A DNA stretch of 64,000 bases, taken from G963422275 sp963422275. GTDB lineage: Bacteria > Pseudomonadota > Alphaproteobacteria > Rhodobacterales > Rhodobacteraceae. The stretch spans positions 1,922,001 to 1,986,000 of the forward strand of contig OY729418.1 in assembly GCA_963422275.1 (NCBI GenBank). The letters are read 5' to 3'. Of the stretch, positions 56,973 to 64,000 are shown piece after piece. Numbering within the stretch: the stretch's first letter is position 1; every line of letters starts with the position of its first letter. The translations under genes and the position numbers were made by a program. The notes under the pieces were generated by a model. That model saw nothing but the letters and a program-made list of their open reading frames with translations, was not told where the DNA came from and did not search any database.

Positions 56973-57006
56973 TTCCGTCGGCGGGCGCTTCGCACTGCCG
57001 ACGGAA
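56973..57006 (+). promoter_or_regulatory. Hairpin between binding-protein and permease genes
   Basis: Perfect 10-bp stem, TTCCGTCGGC with GCCGACGGAA, and a 14-base loop, 14 bp after the ehuB-like stop. It is not followed by a T-run, so it is more likely a 3'-end stabiliser or processing site than a full terminator. Confidence 0.6.
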
Positions 57007-57020
57007 CGAACGCAGGCGCG

Positions 57021-57776
57021 GTGGAGCAAATATCGAGTGCAAGAAGAGATCAGTTGACTACCAGAATAGCGGCAATCGCGGTATTGACAGCGTTTCTCTT
57101 CGGGCTTGTGGTCGCCACTTTCTCCGAATTGAGGGTTTTTCTGCCAGCGCTTTTGCTTGGTGCCGTCGTGACGGTCAAGATTTCGATCTTTTCGGCGCTT
57201 CTTTTCTGTTCGATGGCGTTCATTGCTGGAATCGGGCGGCTCAGCAAGGTCACGCCAGTTAGGTGGGCGTGTGTACTGTATATCGAGGTGTTCCGAGGAA
57301 CCTCACTCCTCGTGATACTGTTCTGGTTCTTTTTCGTGCTTCCGGAATTCGGCATTGTCCTTTCGCCGACAGCGGCAGCCGTGTTTGGAGTGGGACTGAA
57401 CTTCGGCGCCTACGGTGCCGAAGTCGTTCGCGGAGCGGTCGCGGCCGTTCCGAAGGGACAGCGGGAAGCGGGGATTGCGCTAAATCTGTCCAAATTCAAG
57501 TACATGACACGCATCATTATTCCACAGGCAATACCAGTAACCATTCCAGGACTGAGCAATCTGACAATCGAGCTGATCAAGGCGACAGCTTTGGTCTCGG
57601 CAGTCACGCTCGTCGACATCACCTTTGCGTCAGTTCAGCAAAATCAGATTCATTATCGCACCCTCGACATCTTTCTTGTCACGTTGATGATCTACTACTG
57701 TATCGCCCAGTTTGTCCGCTTCGGCGGAGGCATGCTGGAAGATCACATGACTAGGCACTTGGCGAAGAGACGTTGA
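57021..57776 (+). CDS. Amino-acid ABC transporter permease (EhuC-like)
   Basis: A 251-residue HisM/GlnP-type inner-membrane permease. TM helices include IAVLTAFLFGLVVATF and LVILFWFFFVLPEFGIVL; the EAA loop is KGQREAGIALNLSKFKYMTR. The start is given as GTG 57021 with a weak site; TTG at 57054 after AAGAAGAGA is an alternative giving 240 residues. It overlaps the next permease by 1-4 bp. Confidence 0.88.
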   Translation: MEQISSARRDQLTTRIAAIAVLTAFLFGLVVATFSELRVFLPALLLGAVVTVKISIFSALLFCSMAFIAGIGRLSKVTPVRWACVLYIEVFRGTSLLVILFWFFFVLPEFGIVLSPTAAAVFGVGLNFGAYGAEVVRGAVAAVPKGQREAGIALNLSKFKYMTRIIIPQAIPVTIPGLSNLTIELIKATALVSAVTLVDITFASVQQNQIHYRTLDIFLVTLMIYYCIAQFVRFGGGMLEDHMTRHLAKRR

Positions 57777-58441
57777 TGGACTGGAAGTGGGATTTCACGT
57801 TCGAGGTCGTTCTGCCGCGGCTATGGGAAGCCGCCGGTGTCACAGCATATGCGACCTTCGTCTCGTTCCTTCTGGCACTGGTCGGCGGGTTGGTGTTGAT
57901 GCTCCTGAAGACATCGCGCAACCGGGCAGTCTCTTTTCTGGCAGGCGAAGTCATCGAATTCATTCGTGCCACGCCGTTGCTGGTGCAGATATTTTTCCTG
58001 TTTTTCGTTCTCCCGGAATTCGGAATCACGCTTCCTCCGCTTGCGACCGGTATTCTGGCAATCGCAATTTACAACTCGGCACTCACTGCGGAGGTCTACC
58101 GTGCCGGCCTGCAAGCGGTTCCCCTCGGCCAGTGGGAGGCGGCGACGGCTCTGAATCTATCGTCCTTCCACACATTCCGGCGGATCATCATACCGCAGTC
58201 CCTTCCGCCGATCGTGCCGGCACTGGGGAACTACCTTGTCGCGATATTCAAGGAGACTCCACTGCTTTCGTTCGTGGCGGTGGGCGAGATCATGCATGCA
58301 TCCAAGCTTATCGGTTCGGAGTACTACCGGTTTACGGAGGCAGTCACGGTGGCAGGGATATTCTTTTTGGTGCTGAGCCTCGTTTCGGCCGCAGGCGTGC
58401 GTGTGGTCGAGAATTACGTGAAGAGGAGAATCCTTCATTGA
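57776..58441 (+). CDS. Amino-acid ABC transporter permease (EhuD-like)
   Basis: A 221-residue second permease of the pair. Helices include LLVQIFFLFFVLPEFGITLP; the EAA loop reads LGQWEAATALNLSSFHTFRR, then IIIPQSLPPIVPALGNYLV. Its ATG uses the last base of the ehuC stop codon, a tight coupling. Size and motifs are normal. Confidence 0.9.
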   Translation: MDWKWDFTFEVVLPRLWEAAGVTAYATFVSFLLALVGGLVLMLLKTSRNRAVSFLAGEVIEFIRATPLLVQIFFLFFVLPEFGITLPPLATGILAIAIYNSALTAEVYRAGLQAVPLGQWEAATALNLSSFHTFRRIIIPQSLPPIVPALGNYLVAIFKETPLLSFVAVGEIMHASKLIGSEYYRFTEAVTVAGIFFLVLSLVSAAGVRVVENYVKRRILH

Positions 58442-59214
58442 CGCACCCGAAGATAAGGTTTGACGGCGTGACCAAGCGATATGGTGCGCTTACCGTCCTC
58501 GATAAGCTGGAATTCGAGGTTGCGGAAGGCGAGGTCGTGTCCATCATTGGCCCGTCCGGGTCGGGCAAGACGACCGTTCTGCGGGTGTTGATGACCTTGG
58601 AGGAAGTTCAGGACGGCATCATATGGATTGGCGGGGAGACCCTCAACATGATGCACTCGAACGGAGAACTCGTGCCAGCAAGCAACGCGCACATCAGAAG
58701 GGTTCGTTCGAAGATCGGAATGGTGTTCCAGAATTTCAATCTCTTTCCGCACATGTCTGCGCTGGAAAACTGCATCGAGGCCCCGATTCAATCGCTGGGC
58801 CTTTCCAAGAAGGAAGCGATCGAGCGTGCGATGGAACTCATGGAGATGGTTGGCCTCAGCGAAAAGCGAGATCATTTTCCAAGCCAGCTTTCTGGAGGGC
58901 AACAACAGCGTGTTGCGATCGCCCGTGCACTCGCAATGCGCCCCGAAGTCATCCTATTCGACGAGCCCACCTCCGCTCTCGATCCAGAAATGGTGGGCGA
59001 GGTGCTGCATGTGATCCGGAGGCTGGCCGGAGCGCACAGCTACACGATTCTGCTGGTGACGCACCAAATGGGGTTTGCGAGAGAGATTTCCAACAGGGTC
59101 TGCTTCTTCGATCAAGGCAAGATCGTGGAAGAGGGTTCTCCCGAAAAGCTTTTCGGCAATCCGGAGAACCTCCGTCTCCAGCAGTTCCTCAGCAAGGTGC
59201 TGGAGGCTCGATAG
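58438..59214 (+). CDS. Amino-acid ABC transporter ATPase (EhuA-like)
   Basis: A 258-residue ABC ATPase starting at TTG 58438 (GAGGAG 9 bp upstream), overlapping the ehuD stop. Walker A IGPSGSGKTTVLRVL, Q-loop MVFQNFNLFPHMSALEN, signature LSGGQQQRVAIARALAM, Walker B VILFDEPTSALDPE, switch His in LLVTHQMGFA. All catalytic residues are present. It completes a four-gene polar amino acid-type importer. The only start in frame near the overlap is TTG, which would give lower expression. Confidence 0.92.
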   Translation: MTHPKIRFDGVTKRYGALTVLDKLEFEVAEGEVVSIIGPSGSGKTTVLRVLMTLEEVQDGIIWIGGETLNMMHSNGELVPASNAHIRRVRSKIGMVFQNFNLFPHMSALENCIEAPIQSLGLSKKEAIERAMELMEMVGLSEKRDHFPSQLSGGQQQRVAIARALAMRPEVILFDEPTSALDPEMVGEVLHVIRRLAGAHSYTILLVTHQMGFAREISNRVCFFDQGKIVEEGSPEKLFGNPENLRLQQFLSKVLEAR

Positions 59215-59223
59215 GGTGCAAGA

Positions 59224-60021
59224 ATGTCTTCTATAGCGAGAAGCAGGAGCGCAGGATCGGGTACCCGCCGGCTGGCGAATTTCATACAGTACGGTGACGG
59301 TCCCAGCGTGATTTGCGACGACCTGCGAACCAGAATCGTGACGGGTGAGCTGCCTACTGGCAGCGAACTGAAAATTCAGGAGCTGGCCAAGGACTTCGGC
59401 ACATCGATCATGCCAGTTCGTGAGGCTTTGCGCACCTTGGCGGCGGAAGGACTGGTCGAGATGCGGCCGAGGCGGAGTCCGCTTGTCGCCAGTCCTGACA
59501 TTGCGGAAGTCTTGGAGATAAACGAAATTAGGCAGGCCCTGGAGCCAATCGCGCTTTTGGCCGCCATTCCTCGTCATACAAAGATCTCTCTGGCGCGTTG
59601 CCGCCGAATAATTGCTGCCGACCGAGATTGCACCGACGAGTGGAAGCGCATCAAGTTCAACTGGCAGTTTCACAGCCAGCTTCTGGTGCCATCGGGGAAA
59701 GCGAGAATGCTTCAAACGATTCGGGAGCAGCACGGAACAATCTCAATATTCGTGCAATTCCTGGTGGTTAAGAAAAATTTCATGCGCGGCGAGGTGCATC
59801 ATGAGCATGAGGCAATACTTGATGCGGTGGAGCGATGCGATTCAAGTGCCGCACTGAACCGGCTTGAAGATCACCTGCGGGAATCGGGAAAGAGACTGCA
59901 GAAATTGCTTGAAGATCGCATGAGTCCGACTTGGTCCAAGCGAGCCTCAAACCCGAACAGCGAGATCGAGAGTTGTCAATGTACTGACAAGCTTCAATCT
60001 CAAGATCAGCTTCCTTTGTGA
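59224..60021 (+). CDS. GntR/FCD-family transcriptional regulator
   Basis: A 265-residue regulator. Winged HTH: VICDDLRTRIVTGELPTGSE, LKIQELAKDFGTSIMPVREA, LRTLAAEGLVEMRPRR. The C-terminal FCD ligand domain includes EINEIRQALEPIALLA and HHEHEAILDAVERCDSSAAL. It starts 9 bp after the ATPase, so it belongs to the transport operon and probably represses the cluster until the substrate or a breakdown product binds. The candidate operator is at 54847-54867. Confidence 0.9.
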   Translation: MSSIARSRSAGSGTRRLANFIQYGDGPSVICDDLRTRIVTGELPTGSELKIQELAKDFGTSIMPVREALRTLAAEGLVEMRPRRSPLVASPDIAEVLEINEIRQALEPIALLAAIPRHTKISLARCRRIIAADRDCTDEWKRIKFNWQFHSQLLVPSGKARMLQTIREQHGTISIFVQFLVVKKNFMRGEVHHEHEAILDAVERCDSSAALNRLEDHLRESGKRLQKLLEDRMSPTWSKRASNPNSEIESCQCTDKLQSQDQLPL

Positions 60022-60136
60022 ATTCTTGCTAGAACCTGAACAATTCCAGAGATTCCTGCAGAATCGTTCTCGACACTGGCCAAGCCAAGTTATTTCTCGC
60101 AAAAACCGCCGTGCAAGTCTGTAGGTGGAAATCCGC

Positions 60137-61816
60137 CTAATCTAGGCGCCGAACCGGTGTCCCGAGCCTCTGGCGCCCTTGCCAATGCTCGTCGACATAC
60201 CATTTGAGTTCGGATTCTGGAAGCGATTTCCCGACAATTAGGTCAGCTGCGCGTTCGCCGATCATCATGGCTGGCGCGTTGAGATTGCAGCTCGGAATGG
60301 ATGGCATGATCGAGCAGTCAACAACACGGAGCCCGTCTACTCCGCGAACCTTGCATTCTGAATCTACGACCGCCATTTCATCGGTTCCCATCTTGCAGGT
60401 ACCCGACGCGTGATATGATGATTGGGCATGGGCCCGCATGAATGTGTCGATCTCCTCGTCAGTATTCACGTCCTTTCCGGGGGACATTTCTCGGCCTCTG
60501 AACCGGTCCATCGCCGGTTGCGCAAGAACCTCTCGGGCAAGACGCAGCGCAGCGCGCATCTCGATCCAGTCCTGCTTGCGGCTCATGAGATTCAGGAGAA
60601 TTCGCGGCGGCGCCGTCGGGTCGGAAGACCGAAGTCTTACCCGACCCATGCTTTCGCTGCGTTGCGGACTTATCTGCACCTGAAACCCATGGCCTGCGTG
60701 AAAATCCTTGGATCCTTCATCCACCGCGACTGGAAAGAGGTAAAATTGAAGATCGGGATACTTGACTCCCGTTGCGCTCCGGACAAATGCGCCACACTCG
60801 AAATGATTGCTGGCCAACGGGCCGTTTCGGTGCGCTAGCCATTGGATCAATGCCTTGGCTTTTCCTGCGGAACTGAGATGACGTGCCAGGGATACCGGGG
60901 CCGTTGCCTCCAGCTGTACTGAGCTAATCGCATGATCCTGCAGGTTTTCTCCCACGCCGGGAAGATCTTGAACGGTCTCTATTCCAACTTTTCGCAGTTC
61001 GGTGGCTGGCCCGATTCCCGACAGCATTAGAAGCTGCGGTGAGTTGAAGGCTCCGGCAGAGAGAATGATTTCACGGTTTGCCGTGACCGTCAGAGTTCGA
61101 TTTCGGCCACACTTTCGAATTCGCAGCGCCGTGGCGCGCCCAGAGGAAACCAAGATATTTGTTGCATGGCATCCGGTCCAAGTCGCGAGATTGCGCCGTT
61201 GCCGTGCAGGCACCAGATATGCGCGCGCTGTGGACCACCGGTATCCGTCTGCTGCGTTCATGGGAAAACGACCGAATCCCTCCTGCTGGAAGCCGTTGAT
61301 GTCATCAGTGATCACGTAGCCAGCCTGTTGCCCGGCTTCCAGAAACGCTTCTGCTATCGGATTGATCAGCTCTGGAGTGGAAACGTGAACCGGCCCGTCA
61401 TTTCCGCAATATAGGGAAGTTGTGCCGCGACGCGTTTCAAGCCTTTGAAAATAGGGCAGTACATGTGAATAGCCCCAGCCAGTGGCCCCAGCCGTTTCCC
61501 AAGCCTCGTAATCCAGCGCATGACCACGCAGATAGACAAGACCGTTTATCGAAGAAGACCCTCCAAGCACCTTTCCTCTTGGCTGAAACAGTGTTCTGCC
61601 ATTCAAGAAGGTCTCTGGCTCTGTTTTGTAGTTCCAGTTGAAACGTTTGGCGTTAAAAGCGTACCTGGCGGCGGCCGGGATCCTCAGTAACGACGAATTG
61701 GCACTGGGTCCCGCTTCGACAAGCAGGACGTTGATTGAAGGGTCTTCCGATAGCCTCGCTGCCAGAACCGAGCCTGCGCTCCCAGACCCGACGACAATGT
61801 AGTCGAAATCCGACAT
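60137..61816 (-). CDS. GMC-family FAD oxidoreductase (choline dehydrogenase-like)
   Basis: A 559-residue flavoprotein dehydrogenase. FAD-binding start DFDYIVVGSGSAGSVLAARL, GMC signature 1 GKVLGGSSSINGLVYLRGH, signature 2 GAFNSPQLLMLSGIGPATEL, catalytic His in SSYHASGTCKMGTD, and the C-terminal NAPAMMIGERAADLIVGKSL. Length fits BetA-type choline/alcohol dehydrogenases. It is transcribed convergently with the GntR gene. It could oxidise a compatible-solute precursor, but the substrate is unknown. IS5 copy G lies 33 bp upstream of its start. Confidence 0.9.
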   Translation of the reverse strand: MSDFDYIVVGSGSAGSVLAARLSEDPSINVLLVEAGPSANSSLLRIPAAARYAFNAKRFNWNYKTEPETFLNGRTLFQPRGKVLGGSSSINGLVYLRGHALDYEAWETAGATGWGYSHVLPYFQRLETRRGTTSLYCGNDGPVHVSTPELINPIAEAFLEAGQQAGYVITDDINGFQQEGFGRFPMNAADGYRWSTARAYLVPARQRRNLATWTGCHATNILVSSGRATALRIRKCGRNRTLTVTANREIILSAGAFNSPQLLMLSGIGPATELRKVGIETVQDLPGVGENLQDHAISSVQLEATAPVSLARHLSSAGKAKALIQWLAHRNGPLASNHFECGAFVRSATGVKYPDLQFYLFPVAVDEGSKDFHAGHGFQVQISPQRSESMGRVRLRSSDPTAPPRILLNLMSRKQDWIEMRAALRLAREVLAQPAMDRFRGREMSPGKDVNTDEEIDTFMRAHAQSSYHASGTCKMGTDEMAVVDSECKVRGVDGLRVVDCSIMPSIPSCNLNAPAMMIGERAADLIVGKSLPESELKWYVDEHWQGRQRLGTPVRRLD

Positions 61817-61848
61817 TTATCCGCGACTTCCAAGCATTTTTCTTTAGG

Positions 61849-62403
61849 GAACCTCTGATTTGGAGGGTTTTTCTGGTTTAGGCTGCGGAAATCACCCTTC
61901 CCGGCTGCGCCGGCCGGTTTTCTGCGGTCCGGAAGACCCAAATGCGCGCTTTCGGGGCGGAATCACCGCCGGTTCAGCCCTCACAGAGCCGTTCCGGCAG
62001 ATTCCGGACACGCTTCTCCTTCTTGTCATGACAGGGGCGGCTGGGCAATCATCAGGTTCGAGAAGCCCAAAAACGGCGCAAGCCGCTGCACGTTCCTCTC
62101 CAGCCCTCGATGGCGAACCAATGTTGCAACCGAACACCCGCTCGCGATCCGGAACGGATGCTCCACCCGCACCCTGGCCTTCGCCGTCTCCGCTTGGGCT
62201 GCCGTGCTGCCCGCTGTCAGCGTCCGGCGCCAACCCGGGTTCATGGAAATGTGCCACAACACCTCGCGATGTGCATGCTCCGCACGCTTCCCGACCCCGC
62301 GATATCCGGCGTCAGCCCGGACCTGTTTCTCCTCGCCGTGCAGAGGCCGGCCCGAAGACATCAGGTCGTGAACGTTCGCGGCCATTCCCTCCAGATGGTA
62401 CAC
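61849..62403 (-). mobile_element. IS5-group element, C-terminal half (copy G)
   Basis: Begins with GGAACCTCTGA after TTAG (61845-61848). The minus strand encodes the transposase end in one frame: YHLEGMAANVHDLMSSGRPL, DAGYRGVGKRAEHAHREV, ARVRVEHPFRIASG and FLGFSNLMIAQPPLS. It diverges from copies C and F and shares the FRIASG variant with copy A, so A and G form a subfamily. At 62404 it joins unrelated sequence. Confidence 0.8.
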
Positions 62404-62719
62404 CCTTCCTCAAGGGTCGGGACGGTCTCGCCCGCTGGCACTTCCGGCAAGTTCTCGCCAGCCGCCTCCAGCCGGGCGTCGCCGAGCATGTCGGCGGATA
62501 CCTGCAGGTCATCCGTGCCCGCTGGCGATGGGACGCCTGGATCCGGCTTCAGGCCGCGAGCGACACCAACGTCGCCGCCTCCTCCGACGAGGAGAGCGTC
62601 CTCATCGGCGGCGTCCCCTTTCGCATGGACGGGTCCAGCCGCGCCCGCTCCGGGATTGGCGTTGCCGTCAAGGTCGGCAGCGAAATGCGCCCGCTGCCAG
62701 GCGATGAACTGCGGGGAAA
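62404..62719 (+). other. Unassigned coding-like segment between two inverted IS5 halves
   Basis: About 315 bp with an open + frame reading LARWHFRQVLASRLQPGVAE, HVGGYLQVIRARWRWDAWIR, then GGVPFRMDGSSRARSGIGVA. It has the look of real protein sequence, but I do not recognise it. It has no start or stop of its own. Confidence 0.35.
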
Positions 62720-62960
62720 TCAGGATGCGCTGCCGGTGACGCTGCGCGCACTGCGTGCAGCTGTTCTGCAATCCGGCGATGGAGGACTTGCTTCGCGAGG
62801 CCGAGAGCGTCCGGCGCCTTGCCGAGGCTGGAGAAGGTTCTGGACGAGATGGCGATCCCGACTTCCGCCGCTGGCTGGAGAGGAACGGGCTGGCGCGCCG
62901 CCTGGAGCGAACGGCCGCCAGCGTTCGCGACCTGACACCGGGCATTGCGGGACGGAATTT
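62720..62960 (+). mobile_element. IS5-group transposase N-terminal piece, inverted relative to copy G
   Basis: The + strand reads QLFCNPAMEDLLREAESVRR, LAEAGEGSG, then DPDFRRWLERNGLARRLERT. It is the region just before the DDE core, with small deletions, in opposite orientation to 61849-62403. It contains gatcccgacttccgcc, the frame-shift junction found in the other copies. No terminal repeat follows. Confidence 0.65.
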
Positions 62961-63047
62961 CCTAGTTTAGGGTCTTGACACCCCGTCCTTTCGTAACTCG
63001 TTCGATCCGGTGACAGGATGAACATAGCCGTGATCGGACGGGGTGCC

Positions 63048-63944
63048 ATGAACATCATACAGATTTTCGAGCGATTCCCCGACCAGGAATCCTGCCTCGC
63101 CCACTTGGAGGCCGCGCGTTGGGGCGGCGAGCCCAAGTGCCCCTACTGCGGAGAGGCGAACACAGCATCGAGTAGTGACCGCCGGCGACGTCATCGCTGC
63201 TACGCTTGCAAGACATCGTTCAGCATCACAGTCGGCACGATCTTCCACCATACCCACCTGCCGCTTCAAAAGTGGTTCCTGGCGATTACGCTCATGCTGA
63301 ACGCCAAAAAGGGACTGTCGGCTCTCCAACTTTCCCGCGATCTCGAAGTCAACAAGAACACGGCCTGGTGGATCACCATGCAAATCCGTAAGGCCATGAG
63401 CCAGGCGGAGCATCGCAACCTGCTGACCGGCATCGTCGAAATGGACGAAACCCATGTCGGCGGCAAGCCCCGGAAGGGGACGAATGGCGAGGGGCCGGGC
63501 GGCAAGCACAAGCCCGGTCGCGGCACCAAGAAAGCACCCGTGATCGGCGCTATCGAGCGAGATGGGAAAGTGACAGCGAAGGCGGTCAAGAAAGACAAGA
63601 TGAAGGGCAGGCACATGCGCGCCTTCGTTCGCGACCGCGTTGACACGTCCAAGGCGAGCCTCATCACCGACGAGTACAAGGCTTGCCTCGGCATGAATAA
63701 GCTCCTGCCGCACGCCGTCATCAAGCACAAGGAATGGTATGTGGACGGCAACATCCACACCAACACCATCGAAGGCTTTTGGGCTCTGTTGAAGCGCGGC
63801 ATGTTCGGCCAGTTCCACAGTGTCAGCCGGAAGCACCTGCAACGCTATGTGGACGAGTTCTGCTATCGCCACAACTTGCGGAACACCGATCCTTTCGACG
63901 CCTTCATGCAGACCATCAATCGCGGGCTGGGATTGGTGCGATGA
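63048..63944 (+). CDS. IS1595-family (ISXO2-like) transposase, intact
   Basis: A 298-residue transposase (308 from an upstream ATG at 63018) with N-terminal zinc ribbon (KCPYCGEAN..RCYACK) and ISXO2-like DDE/DDN core: GIVEMDETHVGGKPRKG, SLITDEYKACLGMNKLLPHA, HTNTIEGFWALLKRGMFGQF and YVDEFCYRHNLRN. The start at 63048 fits family members beginning with an FP..E.C..HLE.ARWG stretch. It is uninterrupted. The stop overlaps the ATG of the next ORF. A candidate left end begins near 62970 (gggtcttgacaccccgtcc). Confidence 0.93.
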   Translation: MNIIQIFERFPDQESCLAHLEAARWGGEPKCPYCGEANTASSSDRRRRHRCYACKTSFSITVGTIFHHTHLPLQKWFLAITLMLNAKKGLSALQLSRDLEVNKNTAWWITMQIRKAMSQAEHRNLLTGIVEMDETHVGGKPRKGTNGEGPGGKHKPGRGTKKAPVIGAIERDGKVTAKAVKKDKMKGRHMRAFVRDRVDTSKASLITDEYKACLGMNKLLPHAVIKHKEWYVDGNIHTNTIEGFWALLKRGMFGQFHSVSRKHLQRYVDEFCYRHNLRNTDPFDAFMQTINRGLGLVR

Positions 63945-64000
63945 GCAATAAGCCCCTCAAGGTCATCGCCGGAGCGCCGGACCGGCCGCTGGTGATCGGT
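63942..64000 (+). CDS. ORF coupled to the IS1595 transposase, partial
   Basis: Starts at an ATG overlapping the transposase stop by 4 bp (ATGA) and reads MSNKPLKVIAGAPDRPLVIG to the window edge. Only 19 codons are visible. The coupling suggests a passenger gene of the element. Function cannot be read; I have an uncertain recollection of similar starts in P63C-domain proteins. Confidence 0.4.

Noticed and set aside
61860..62978. 372-codon + frame spanning copy G
   Set aside because: Composite of antisense IS5, an unknown segment and an inverted IS5 piece; not a single gene.

Overview
The window looks like a piece of an alphaproteobacterial chromosome that is being heavily remodelled by insertion sequences. 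This rests on protein-level resemblance (GyrB, PncA/PncB, RsmD, the polyol and ectoine-type ABC operons), GC-rich coding sequence, and a Parvibaculum-like Cas9 relic. I could run no searches, so every family name comes from reading motifs and remembered family sequences. No rRNA, tRNA or CRISPR array was seen.

Layout. 1-7.4 kb is a graveyard: nested IS5-group copies, a rhuM-like relic, an intact RelE/HigB-type toxin with its HTH antitoxin, a type II-C cas9 N-terminal relic cut by IS1380 and IS5 pieces, remains of a vWA/PP2C (TerY-P-like) pair, and an integrase stub. 7.7-20.6 kb holds core and metabolic genes: a macrodomain deacetylase, gyrB, an intact IS982-family element, a minus-strand polyol uptake/oxidation operon (binding protein, two permeases, SDR, AraC regulator, mannitol-type dehydrogenase; no ATPase gene) and a GNAT. 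22.3-27.3 kb holds NAD salvage (pncA-pncB), a class A penicillin-binding protein and an MlaC-like protein. 27.5-32.8 kb mixes IS debris, an ArdC anti-restriction relic and two tandem copies of an unusual membrane protein family next to a glycosyltransferase-39-like fragment. 33-35 kb has ridA, a COG3146-type acyltransferase and a pterin dehydratase.

37-44 kb is a decayed type I restriction-modification locus (pieces of hsdM, hsdR, hsdS, a DUF4365 gene and a HEPN-like gene) holding one apparently intact member, an AlbA_2/HATPase protein with a C-terminal Ig-like domain. 45.5-48 kb has a peroxiredoxin divergent from a ferredoxin-reductase-type flavoprotein, then rsmD. 48.2-52 kb is an intact minus-strand operon, hsdM - HEPN (HI0074-like) - hsdS fused to an N-terminal MntA-like nucleotidyltransferase, with no hsdR seen. 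This is the most interesting system here: a HEPN/MNT toxin-antitoxin-type pair built into a type I methyltransferase/specificity operon, with hsdM-HEPN adjacency repeated in the decayed locus.

52.4-61.8 kb is an ectoine-type uptake and catabolism cluster: deacetylase, aminotransferase, M24 hydrolase, ehuBCDA-like ABC transporter, GntR regulator and GMC oxidoreductase, with a perfect palindromic operator candidate in the divergent promoter. The window ends with a rearranged IS5 copy and an intact IS1595-family transposase followed by a coupled ORF that runs off the edge.

IS5-group copies share the end sequence GGAACCTCTGA and lie between CTAG/YTAR duplications. Four or more copies carry the same one-base shift in the transposase reading frame.
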